From contig OZ250139.1 in assembly GCA_965237405.1 (NCBI GenBank), forward strand, positions 2,852,001 to 2,916,000: a stretch of DNA of 64,000 nt. The letters are read 5' to 3'. This stretch comes from CAUZIB01 sp963663925. GTDB taxonomy: Bacteria; Acidobacteriota; Vicinamibacteria; Vicinamibacterales; UBA8438. Position 1 is the stretch's first letter; the number at the start of each line of letters is the position of its first letter. Shown piece after piece: positions 36,641 to 44,979 of the stretch. The position numbers were made by a program, and so were the translations under genes. Under the pieces are notes generated by a model that searched no databases, was not told the origin of the DNA, and saw only the letters and a list, made by a program, of their open reading frames with translations.

Positions 36641-39600
36641 ATGGAGACAGGATCGATCCAACCACGCGGGAGAGGCCGCGGGGGACGCACAGCCGAGCGC
36701 ACGCGCGGATCGATCAGCGAACTGAGATCAACGGCGACACGAGGGGCAGGCTGGAAGCGGAGGCTGGTCACGACCATCGCGACGATCACCGCGCTGGCCG
36801 GGCTGGCCGGGCCAGCCACAGCCGACGAGCTAGTGACCAACCTCGGGGAAAGCAGCCTGGGTACGACAACAGAATTGAGGCTGAGCGTGAACGACATCGT
36901 AATGCCGTTCACGACGGGACCGCACCCGACCGGGTACCGGCTCGAAGCAGTTTCCCTGGAGTACACGACAGGGAGAGTTCGCAAGTACGACCTGGTGTAC
37001 GTCAGCGTGTACGGAGACCACCCCACGGAGTTCTACCGGCCGAGCGACACCAATCAGGTGGCGCACCTGACAACGCATCTACTGGAACAAGAAGGTCCTG
37101 TCGCAGGGGTGAACAAGTACAGGGTGAGAACCAGACGGTTCGGGGGCACGCCGGTAACGTCAGTGCACCTCGAGCCGAACACACAGTATTGGGTGGAGAT
37201 CTTCGCAGGGGAGGACGCGACGACAGCACAACTCGCAGCCACGGTGTCAGGTAACGAGAGTGGAGCGATAGGGTGGACGATCGGGAGCTATGTACTCACC
37301 AAACCGGAAGGAACCTCGGACGCCAACTACAGCCTTGTTGGGATCGACACTTTGAAGCTGAAGGTCGAGGGGCGCACCAACCCCGAGGTGCTGATCTCGA
37401 TCAGCGACGCGACGGCGACCGAGGGCGTCGACGAGACGATGGATTTCGTCGTCTCGCTGAGCAGGAGCTGGAGCAGGACCATAACCGTCGACTACATCAC
37501 GCTCTCCACCACCGCATCGGCAACACCCGGGGTGGACTACGAAGACGTAAACGGAACCCTGACGTTCCGGCCCGGCGAGACCAGCAAGATCATCTCGGTC
37601 CCGATCATCGACGACACCGTGAACGACCCCGGCGAGACATTCAACGTATTGCTGTACGACGCGAAGGGCGCCGATCTCGACGCCGATCTGGGAACAGGAC
37701 TCGGCACCATCCTCAACACGGAGATCCTGACCGGCAGCTTCGAGCACGTGCCAGCCGAGCACGACGGCAGCACGCCGTTCACCTTCGACGCCGTCTTCAA
37801 CAGCGACATCGGGATCAGCTACAAGACGCTGCGCGACCACTCGTTCACGGTGACGAACGGCAAAGTGACCCGCGCCCGCCGGAACAACGGGCGGAACGAC
37901 AGCTGGGAGATCACCGTCACGCCGTGGGGCAACGACGCCGTCACGGTCACGCTCCCGGGCAACCGCGATTGCGGAACGACGGCCGCCATCTGCACCAAGG
38001 AGGACCACCCGGTACAGCTGAGCAACAGTCCATCGGCGACGGTCGCCGGGCCGCCGGGCGTATCGACCGTGCCGGTGACGGCGAGCTTCGGCAACATGCC
38101 CGCCGAGCACGACGGCAGCACATTCACCTTCGATCTGAGCTTCAGCGAGAACGTCGCGGCCGGCTACGCCCGAATCCGCGACCACGCGTTCAGCGTCAAC
38201 GGCGCCACCATCAAGAAGGCGCAACGGAAGACCCAGGGAAGCAACCAAAACTGGACGGTGACGGTCGACCCGACCGGCAACGGCGGGGTCAGCATCACGC
38301 TGCCGGAGACGACCAACTGCAACAACGCGGGCGCCATCTGCACGGATGACGGACGCAAGCTGAACCACTCGACATCGGACAGCGTCCAGGGGCCCGTCGG
38401 CATATCCGTCAGCGATGCGCGAGTAGAAGAAGCGGCCGGCGCGGTACTCGCCTTCGCCGTCACGCTGAGCCGACGCGCAAGCAGCCCCATCACGATCAAC
38501 TACGCCACCTCGGACGGAAGCGCCACCGCGGGGGCCGACTACACCGCCGCGAGCGGGATACTCACCATCGAGTCGGGAAGCTCATCAGGGAGCATCGAGG
38601 TGACGGTGCTCGACGACTCGCACAACGACGGCGAAGAGACGCTGACGCTGACGCTGTCGAACGCGTCGAGCGGAGTCCTGACCGACGCGACGGCGACCGG
38701 CACGATCGAGAACCACGACGCGATGCCGCGCGCACTGATCGCCCGGTTCGGCCGCACCGCGGCGGTGCACATCGTCGAGCAGGTTGAAGCGCGCGTGAAC
38801 GCGCCGCGCCGGCCTGGGTTCGACGGCCGAGTCGCCGGCCGCGAGATCAACCGCACCATGGGACGCGAGTTCGCGCTCGACTTCTTGCGACAGCTCGGGG
38901 GGCAGGCCGGGTACAACGCACCGATGGGGGGCAACGCGGGTCAACAGACGAGGCAACCGGGAGCGGGAGGCTCCGGACTCGGCGGAACGCCGCTCAACAC
39001 ACCGGGCGGCGGGATGAACCCGGCGATGGGCGGGCTGCACAGCGGGGGCATGGAACAGCTGCACGGTGACCAGGCCGGACAGTACGGCATGGGCATGGGG
39101 TTCCAGCGCGACCGCGTGCTGAGCGGATCGGAGTTCGCGCTCAACCGGGCGACATCGCGCGGCGGGATCCTCTCGTTCTGGAGCCGCAGCGCGCAGTCCC
39201 AGTTCCACGGCCGCGACGGCGTGATGGCGCTCAACGGCGACGTCCGAACGACGATGGTCGGGGCCGACTACTCAAAGGGGCGCATGGTCACCGGCGTATC
39301 GCTGTCGCACAGCCGAGGCCTCGGCAACTACGCCAGCGTCGACACCGGCCGGATGACATCCGCGGTCACGGGCCTCTACCCGTGGATCGGCTACAAGGCC
39401 AGCGACCGCATCACCGTGTGGACCGTCGCCGGCTACGGGGCGGGCGGCCTGCTGCTCAACCCGGGGGCTGGACCGGCCATCGAGACCGGGCTGTCGATGG
39501 CCATGGTAGCCGGCGGAGGCCGGGGGCAAATCCTCGGCGACGGCAACGGCTTCGGCCTGGCATTCAAGGCTGACGCCCTGTGGGTCGGAACGCACACGAA

Positions 39601-40303
39601 GGCGGTCGACGGTCCCGGCGGACGGCTCGCCGCCACCGACGCGGCGGTGAACCGGCTGCGCACGGCGCTGGAAGGGTCGCACAATCTGACTATCGGAACC
39701 CGCATGGCGCTCACCCCGAGCGTCGAGGTGGGCATCCGGCAGGACGGCGGCGACGCGGACACCGGGACCGGCATGGACGTCGGCGCCGGACTGGTCTTCG
39801 CCGACGCCGTGACCGGCCTCTCGGTCGACGTCCGAGTCCGACGGCTCGTCGTCCACCAAGCCGACGGGTTCGCCGAGCACGGCCTGTCGATCTCGGTCAG
39901 CTACAACCCGACGCCGACGACGCCACTCGGCGTCACCGCACGCGTCTCCCCCGCCTGGGGCGGCGACGCCATGAGCGGCGCCGAGGCGCTGTGGGGCCGC
40001 GAGAGCATGGGGGGCATGGGCCACGAGTCGGTGAGGGGCAGCAGTGGCCACCGCCTCGACACCGAAGTCGGCTACGGGCTGCCGATCGGCAGTCGTTTCG
40101 TCGGCACACCGCGGGCGGGCGTGCGCACATCGGAGTACGGCCGCGACTACCGGATCGGCTACGGCATGCAGGTGCTCGATCAGGGACGCCTGAACCTGGA
40201 CCTCGGGGTCGACGCCGAACGCCGCGAGAGCGCGATCTTTCACATGCAGGAGCAGTCGGGGACCGACCAGCGGGTCCTCGGGCGCGCCACCGTGCAGTGG
40301 TAG
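36641..40303 (+). CDS. Calx-beta autotransporter / adhesin
   Basis: 1220 residues starting at ATG 36641 after AGGAAGG. A long signal region ends with the hydrophobic TIATITALAGLAGPATADE near residues 45-63. A beta-rich N-domain follows (to about 235), then a Calx-beta domain (ISDATATEGVDETMDFVVSL to about 360), two similar units beginning PAEHDGST (about 370-590), and a second Calx-beta domain (VSDARVEEAAGAVLAFAVTL, near 590-690). A Gly/Met-rich linker leads to a beta-barrel from about 820, ending in aromatic TVQW, as in outer-membrane barrels. It should be displayed on the surface as an adhesin or matrix protein. The regulator LuxR is directly upstream. Confidence 0.88.
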   Translation: METGSIQPRGRGRGGRTAERTRGSISELRSTATRGAGWKRRLVTTIATITALAGLAGPATADELVTNLGESSLGTTTELRLSVNDIVMPFTTGPHPTGYRLEAVSLEYTTGRVRKYDLVYVSVYGDHPTEFYRPSDTNQVAHLTTHLLEQEGPVAGVNKYRVRTRRFGGTPVTSVHLEPNTQYWVEIFAGEDATTAQLAATVSGNESGAIGWTIGSYVLTKPEGTSDANYSLVGIDTLKLKVEGRTNPEVLISISDATATEGVDETMDFVVSLSRSWSRTITVDYITLSTTASATPGVDYEDVNGTLTFRPGETSKIISVPIIDDTVNDPGETFNVLLYDAKGADLDADLGTGLGTILNTEILTGSFEHVPAEHDGSTPFTFDAVFNSDIGISYKTLRDHSFTVTNGKVTRARRNNGRNDSWEITVTPWGNDAVTVTLPGNRDCGTTAAICTKEDHPVQLSNSPSATVAGPPGVSTVPVTASFGNMPAEHDGSTFTFDLSFSENVAAGYARIRDHAFSVNGATIKKAQRKTQGSNQNWTVTVDPTGNGGVSITLPETTNCNNAGAICTDDGRKLNHSTSDSVQGPVGISVSDARVEEAAGAVLAFAVTLSRRASSPITINYATSDGSATAGADYTAASGILTIESGSSSGSIEVTVLDDSHNDGEETLTLTLSNASSGVLTDATATGTIENHDAMPRALIARFGRTAAVHIVEQVEARVNAPRRPGFDGRVAGREINRTMGREFALDFLRQLGGQAGYNAPMGGNAGQQTRQPGAGGSGLGGTPLNTPGGGMNPAMGGLHSGGMEQLHGDQAGQYGMGMGFQRDRVLSGSEFALNRATSRGGILSFWSRSAQSQFHGRDGVMALNGDVRTTMVGADYSKGRMVTGVSLSHSRGLGNYASVDTGRMTSAVTGLYPWIGYKASDRITVWTVAGYGAGGLLLNPGAGPAIETGLSMAMVAGGGRGQILGDGNGFGLAFKADALWVGTHTKAVDGPGGRLAATDAAVNRLRTALEGSHNLTIGTRMALTPSVEVGIRQDGGDADTGTGMDVGAGLVFADAVTGLSVDVRVRRLVVHQADGFAEHGLSISVSYNPTPTTPLGVTARVSPAWGGDAMSGAEALWGRESMGGMGHESVRGSSGHRLDTEVGYGLPIGSRFVGTPRAGVRTSEYGRDYRIGYGMQVLDQGRLNLDLGVDAERRESAIFHMQEQSGTDQRVLGRATVQW

Positions 40304-40344
40304 CACGGTCGGGCGAACGCGCTCGATACCACTGCCCCAACGAG

Positions 40345-40388
40345 GACCGGGCGCCGGCAGGCCGAAAGCAAGGCCGGGGCCCGGTCCA
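40345..40388 (+). terminator. GC-rich hairpin after the autotransporter
   Basis: GGACCGGGC at 40345-40353 pairs with GCCCGGTCC at 40380-40388, with more pairing inside. It lies 42 bp after the stop codon. There is no T-run, so it may be a weak terminator or an RNA-stability hairpin. From 40389 to 40875 I see no supported gene. Confidence 0.5.
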
Positions 40389-40875
40389 ACGATCATCAGC
40401 GCAACGCGTGGCGGGAGAGGGCGTCACCAGCAACGCCGAACACACCGCCGCGCGACAGGTGCCGGCCGGCCGGTCAGTCTGCGTACATCCGCGTGGAAGT
40501 GTCCGACTGAGCCCGAACCGGTGCCGGCGCTCCCGCTGCTCGGGCACCTGCTCCTCGCGCTGGGGGTGCCGGCCGCCGGGGCGCGGGTCCTGTCTCGGCG
40601 CCCGCGCGTGCCACCCGCGGCGTAGCGTCGCGAGGCGGCGTTCCCCAGGCGGGCTGGCGGTCACGCCCGATGCCCGGGGGGTTGCCGTGGCCTGACGCCA
40701 CGCCCGCGCGCGCCGAGATTTTCCCACCGACAGCCGTTCGTCCCGATGGTCTCGTGCTCGTGCGATCGCGAGGACGCCGGGGTCCGTGTACGCGTGATCG
40801 CAGCCCACCGGGACGCGCGCCGCCGTCCTCTCCCGCCGGGCGGTCGGTCTCCCCCGTCCCGCCCCGGCGCCGGCG

Positions 40876-41316
40876 GTGACGCGGGCCGGCGTGAGCGCCA
40901 GAGCCGAGCGGTGGCGCACGGTGCGCTGCCGCGGGGTGGGGTGCGGGACGATGTTCTACATCTGTGGGTCCTGCTGGCGGGGGCAGGCCTACTGTGGGGC
41001 GATCTGCCGCGCGACCGCGCAACGGCACCAACGACGGGCCGCCAACGCGCGGCATCAGCAGAGCCTGGAAGGCCGGCTCGATCACCGGGACCGCCAACGG
41101 GTCTACCGCGCGCGGTGTCGCCTCCGCGTGACGGATGCACCTTCCCCCCGGCGCCCTCGATCTACGACCATCACACCACCTGGCCGGCACGCGGCCCACC
41201 GGCCCGTGTGCCTCGTGTGTGGGCGCGTGTGGGTGCGACGAAGGGCCAGACGCGAGCCACCCGCGAGATCGGGCGGGGCGGAACGACGAAAGGCTCCCGA
41301 CAATGGCGATTCGTGA
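40876..41316 (+). CDS. Cys-rich zinc-binding protein of unknown function
   Basis: About 146 residues from GTG. The N-terminal half has several Cys pairs (RCRGVGCGTMFYICGSCWRG, then YCGAICR) followed by a very basic stretch with HRDRQRVYRARCRLR; a third pair, CLVCG, lies later. The Cys pattern and basic tail recall small proteins found beside transposons. Function unknown. The C-terminal part is low in complexity and could be non-coding read-through; the next gene starts within its 3' end. Confidence 0.45.
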   Translation: MTRAGVSARAERWRTVRCRGVGCGTMFYICGSCWRGQAYCGAICRATAQRHQRRAANARHQQSLEGRLDHRDRQRVYRARCRLRVTDAPSPRRPRSTTITPPGRHAAHRPVCLVCGRVWVRRRARREPPARSGGAERRKAPDNGDS

Positions 41317-41524
41317 CCTCCCGAACACCGACGGGCTCCCGGCGTGTGAGGTGGACACCGCCGAGGAACTGACCCAACGCCTCGTGCCGGGCGTGTACGT
41401 ACGCGCCTCGCGCGACGTCCTCGCCGCGTGCGGGTGGACCGAGACCGAGAACGCCGATCCCCCGGAGATCGTGGCCGGGGCCGACTGGCGCGACGACGCC
41501 TGGATCGCCGAGGGCGGCGACTAG
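41303..41524 (+). CDS. Small acidic protein upstream of ArdC
   Basis: 73 residues, MAIRDLPNTDGLPACEVDTA onward, ending in an acidic stretch rich in Asp and Glu. AAAGG lies 8 bp before the ATG. No family is recognised. It is 24 bp ahead of ardC, so it is probably expressed with it; small acidic proteins in this position can be DNA mimics, but the sequence alone does not show that. Confidence 0.55.
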   Translation: MAIRDLPNTDGLPACEVDTAEELTQRLVPGVYVRASRDVLAACGWTETENADPPEIVAGADWRDDAWIAEGGD

Positions 41525-41548
41525 CCGCGCCCGAGAAGGAGCTGCGCG

Positions 41549-42631
41549 ATGGCATGGGGTCGAAAAAAACCGGCGGCGGACAAGCCCAGGTGGAACCAGG
41601 ACGACTATCACAAAGAGTTTGCCGCCACGCTCAAAGCGCAGATCGCGGCCGGCGTCGCGCCGTGGCAGAAACCGTGGAAGCCAGGCGAGCGCCGACTCTC
41701 GAAAAACATCCAGACCGACAAGCCGTACCGGGGCGGGAATTCGGTCTACTTGAGCGTGACCCAAACGGCGAAGGGCTACAGCGATCACCGCTGGGCCACC
41801 TACAAACAGATCAGCGAGATGGGCGGGCAGGTCCGCAAGGGCGAGAAGGCCACCCACGTGCTCTTTTACAAGTTTGACGACGAGAAGAAGAAGGCCCAGG
41901 AGCAGCCCGGCACCCCGACGACCGATGGCAAGGCCGAGAAGGAACAGACGCGCCCGCCGATGGTCCGCTGTTATGCCGTGTTCAACGTCGAACAGGCCGA
42001 CGGGTTGAAGCTGGACCGCAAGCCCGGCGACGAAATCAAAGAGCCCGAATGGAAGGCGCACCAAACCGCCGAGCGGGTGATCCAGGAGAGCGGCGTCCAC
42101 GTCGCGCATGTTCGCGGCGACCGTGCCTGTTACAACGTCCAAACCGACAAGGTGACGCTCCCCGAGCGGGAACAATTCGCCACCGCGAACGGGTATTACC
42201 AGACCGCCTTACACGAACTCGGCCACGCGACCGGCCACCCGTCGCGCATGGACCGCGACACCCTGAACAACGGCGTCGGACACTTCGGGAGCGTCGAGTA
42301 CGCCCGCGAAGAACTCCGGGCGGAAATGTCCGCGATGATGACGGGCGAGCGTGTCGGCGTCGGCCACGACGGCAGCCGCGGCGCGGCGTACGTCGACGGC
42401 TGGATCAAGGCGCTCGACCAAGACCCGAAGGAGATGTACAAGGCCGCAGCCGACGCGCAGAACATCTCTGATTACCTGATGCGCCCGATCCGTGAACGCG
42501 AACAGGCGACCGAGCAGGAACACGGCGAGCTGACCGAGAAATACGCGGCGGCGCGCAGCCCGCAGATCAGCCACGCGCCCCCGCCGCAGGCGGCGCAGCA
42601 GCCCGAACGCGACGCCGGCATCAGCCGTTAG
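41549..42631 (+). CDS. ardC: ArdC-like antirestriction protein
   Basis: 360 residues. The N-terminal ssDNA-binding ArdC domain (APWQKPWKPGERRLSKNIQT, YRGGNSVYLSV) is followed by a zincin-type metallopeptidase domain with HELGHATGH and the downstream glutamate in EYAREELRAEMSAM. ArdC-type proteins protect incoming single-stranded DNA from host restriction during conjugation. GAGAAGGAG precedes the ATG. Its position at the head of the transfer module fits expression soon after entry. Confidence 0.93.
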   Translation: MAWGRKKPAADKPRWNQDDYHKEFAATLKAQIAAGVAPWQKPWKPGERRLSKNIQTDKPYRGGNSVYLSVTQTAKGYSDHRWATYKQISEMGGQVRKGEKATHVLFYKFDDEKKKAQEQPGTPTTDGKAEKEQTRPPMVRCYAVFNVEQADGLKLDRKPGDEIKEPEWKAHQTAERVIQESGVHVAHVRGDRACYNVQTDKVTLPEREQFATANGYYQTALHELGHATGHPSRMDRDTLNNGVGHFGSVEYAREELRAEMSAMMTGERVGVGHDGSRGAAYVDGWIKALDQDPKEMYKAAADAQNISDYLMRPIREREQATEQEHGELTEKYAAARSPQISHAPPPQAAQQPERDAGISR

Positions 42632-42640
42632 GGGCGGGCT

Positions 42641-43964
42641 ATGTTCGACAGAACCGATGTGCTCTGGCGAGAGGAACCGCCGACCCGCGAGCCGCCCGCA
42701 ACGCCGGCGCGCGACGCCGAGCCGACCGTTGACCAGGCGCGCCAGGTCACGCCACGACCAGGCGCGCCAGGTCAACGCCCCCGCCGCACCGCCACGGACC
42801 CGGACGATCAACACAATTTCGACGGCGAGGACCGGGCGCACCGCTCGACAGACGCCGACCGCGACCGACACGCGCGCGAGCAGCATCGAGGATGGCAGGC
42901 CGGGCCGTGAGGCCCGTGAAGGCCGGCCGCGCGAGGAACGCGACCAGCTCGCACGCGAGCGACACGCCCGCATCAGCGAGGCGGGCTCGCCGCAGGACGC
43001 CCCCGCCACGCCACGCGCCCAGGACCGACAGGCGGGCGACGACGGCCGCCGCACAGGGACCGCCGGCCGCCCATGGACCGACCAGGACCGGGCCGGCATC
43101 CAACGATTCACAAAGGACGCACCACGCTGCACGGACGGCCACCGACGCGAGCACGACGCGCGCGAGGCGCAGCCCCGCGACCGCCGTACCCGCACCACCC
43201 GCGACCGCGATGCCATCGCCGACGTGGGGATGTACCGCGCCGTCGCGTACACGGACATATCCGAGCACCACTACGACAATCATCCGTACGTCACGCGGCG
43301 CGCGGTGAACCGGATGGTCCGCGACGGCGTGCTAGAGGAACACGAGGCGACCGGCCCGCAGGGCCACACCTTTACGGTGCTGACCGCCACGGCACGCGGC
43401 CGAGACGCCGCGCACCGGGCCGCGCTGGACGCCGGCCACGTCCTTGAGCAGGAGACATGGACCGGACTTGTCAAGCCGGCTGAGCTGTCGCACGACACAG
43501 CCGTGTACCGCGCCGCGCTAGACGAGCGGGCGCGCATCGAGGCCGAGGGCGGGCGCGTCGTGCGCGTCCGCCTTGATGCCGAACTGAAAAGCCTCGTCGC
43601 CACCGCGACCGAGAAGGCGCGCGCCGAGGGCGGCGACCGCGCGGCCGATGAAGCCAAGCGCGCAGCCGCCCAGGAGCTCGGGCTCCCCATGCAAGACAAC
43701 CGCGTGATGTACCCCGACGCGCAGCTAGAGATTGAGGACGCCGACGGCGTGAGCGGCCGGGTCAACGTCGAGATCGCGTCAGACCACTACCACGCGGCGG
43801 CCATCGTGGCGAAGGCCGGCGCGGGCTTTGCCCTGCACGGCAGCAGCCGATCCGCCACCCGGAACATCGGCCGCGCGCTTGGACAAGCGGCGGCGCGTGA
43901 AACCGACAGCGGGCCGGGCGGCGGCTCCCCCTCCGCCGGGCGCGATGGATCGGTGGAGCTGTAG
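42641..43964 (+). pseudogene. Winged-helix transfer protein, frameshifted near the N-terminus
   Basis: The natural start (ATG 42641, MFDRTDVLWREEPP) is in one frame and the conserved body in another. A 19-bp sequence is repeated at 25-bp spacing (42731 and 42756), and an insertion of 25 bp accounts exactly for the shift. The body, from about 43210, has a winged-helix part (YVTRRAVNRMVRDGVLEEHE) and a domain with MYPDAQLEIEDADG and VNVEIASDHYHAAAIVAKAG, suggestive of the nuclease-like half of replication-relaxation proteins. A degraded paralogue is at 7976-8577. In either copy this gene directly precedes the small membrane gene. Initiation at a downstream codon could still make the body. Confidence 0.6.
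42731..42774 (+). repeat. Short tandem duplication causing a frameshift
   Basis: A 19-bp unit beginning GACCAGGCGCGCCAGG occurs at 42731-42749 and 42756-42774. The 25-bp offset is one more than a multiple of three and moves the reading frame of the gene above. Confidence 0.85.
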
Positions 43965-43967
43965 ACG

Positions 43968-44288
43968 ATGCAACCGATCACCGTGGCCCTCGGGCTGACC
44001 GTGACGGTCCTCGCGCTCACCGCGCTGCTCGTCGGGCCGCAGTTTGAATACCTGGCCCCGCACACCCGCGTGCTCGTCACCGAGTACTGGCCGAGCCTCA
44101 CCGCCTACGGCACGCTGGCCGTGCTCGCGTTGATCGTCGCGCTCTACGCGACCGCGCGCGCCGCCGGCCTCGCGGACCTCGGGCGGAAAGTGGATCTCGT
44201 GGAACGGTCGATCCGGCGCGGCGCGGGCGGCGATCCGGAGCTGGCCGAACAGATGCAGCAGCAGGACCGGGGAGACTTTGACGACTGA
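43968..44288 (+). CDS. Small two-helix membrane protein of the transfer module
   Basis: 106 residues with hydrophobic segments at about 6-26 and 44-64 and the cytoplasmic motif GRKVDLVERSIRRGAGGDPEL. A paralogue is at 8575-8895. It starts 3 bp after the winged-helix gene and precedes the pilin gene. No known VirB/Trb component matches it; an accessory inner-membrane role is inferred from position. Confidence 0.65.
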   Translation: MQPITVALGLTVTVLALTALLVGPQFEYLAPHTRVLVTEYWPSLTAYGTLAVLALIVALYATARAAGLADLGRKVDLVERSIRRGAGGDPELAEQMQQQDRGDFDD

Positions 44289-44304
44289 CGACGGGCCACC
44301 GGCC

Positions 44305-44332
44305 GCGGCTCGAGGCCTGTCCGTGAGCCCGC
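44305..44332 (+). promoter_or_regulatory. Conserved leader hairpin before virB2
   Basis: GCGGCTCGAG, nine bases, then TGAGCCCGC. The same arrangement occurs before virB5 at 49792-49819. GGCTC pairs with GAGCC around the variable loop, and the ribosome site follows within 30 bp. It could be a protein-binding leader or a shared promoter-proximal element. Confidence 0.55.
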
Positions 44333-44359
44333 GCCCACACATCCACAAGGAGCACGACC

Positions 44360-44653
44360 ATGCACCCCCACCGCGCACCCATCGTGACCGCCCTCGCGGG
44401 CCTGTTCGCCGTCGGGCTGGCCGAGGCCACCCTCGACGCGCAGGGCGTGAGCCCGTGGCTGAACGCGGTCGACGTGCTGCAGCAAGCCTTCACCGGCCCG
44501 CTCGCGCGCGGCCTGTCGCTCATTGCCATTGTCATCGGCGGGCTGATGTTCGCCTTTGGTGAAGGCGGATCTAAGAAGGCGCTCGCCGGGATCATCTTCG
44601 GCTTGGGGATGGCGATGGGCGCCGCGAACTTCCTGACGTGGTTGTTTTCATGA
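44360..44653 (+). CDS. virB2: VirB2/TrbC-like pilin
   Basis: 97 residues: a signal-like N-terminus (VTALAGLFAVGLAEATLDAQ) and two hydrophobic helices (GLSLIAIVIGGLMFAFG and ALAGIIFGLGMAMGAANFL) separated by a short charged turn, the typical VirB2/TrbC prepilin plan. It should form the conjugative pilus. AAGGAG lies before the ATG. Its stop overlaps virB3. Confidence 0.88.
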   Translation: MHPHRAPIVTALAGLFAVGLAEATLDAQGVSPWLNAVDVLQQAFTGPLARGLSLIAIVIGGLMFAFGEGGSKKALAGIIFGLGMAMGAANFLTWLFS

Positions 44654-44979
44654 CCATCGGCCACGGCGCGCGCGCGTGGGCCGCGTACCCCGCGCTGTCG
44701 GCCCCCTTGACCATGATGGGCGTTGAACGGCGCTGGTTTCTCTTGTCCGCCACGCTTGGCATGGCGATGTGGAACGCCGTCAACAGCATCATGATCGGCG
44801 CGGTGTCGTTTTGCCTCCTGTACGGCGTGGGATGGTGGGCCTGGCGGACAGACCCGCACATGCTCACCATCCTGCGTGAATCCGTCCGGTTCAAGACCCG
44901 GTACGACCCGGCGAAATGGGCCGCGTCCCCGTGGTACATCGTGATCACCCCGGCGCGGCGGGCGCGTCGATCCGCATGA
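44650..44979 (+). CDS. virB3: VirB3/TrbD-like inner-membrane protein
   Basis: 109 residues from the ATG that overlaps the pilin stop. It has the PALSAPLTMMGVERRWFLLS segment and two adjacent membrane helices, then a cytoplasmic tail, as in VirB3/TrbD. It anchors VirB4 at the membrane. The stop overlaps virB4 by 4 bp. Confidence 0.85.
   Translation: MTIGHGARAWAAYPALSAPLTMMGVERRWFLLSATLGMAMWNAVNSIMIGAVSFCLLYGVGWWAWRTDPHMLTILRESVRFKTRYDPAKWAASPWYIVITPARRARRSA

Noticed and set aside
37247..38368. Long open frames antisense and out of phase within the autotransporter
   Set aside because: Low-complexity composition and complete overlap with a well-supported gene; products of GC-rich codon bias.
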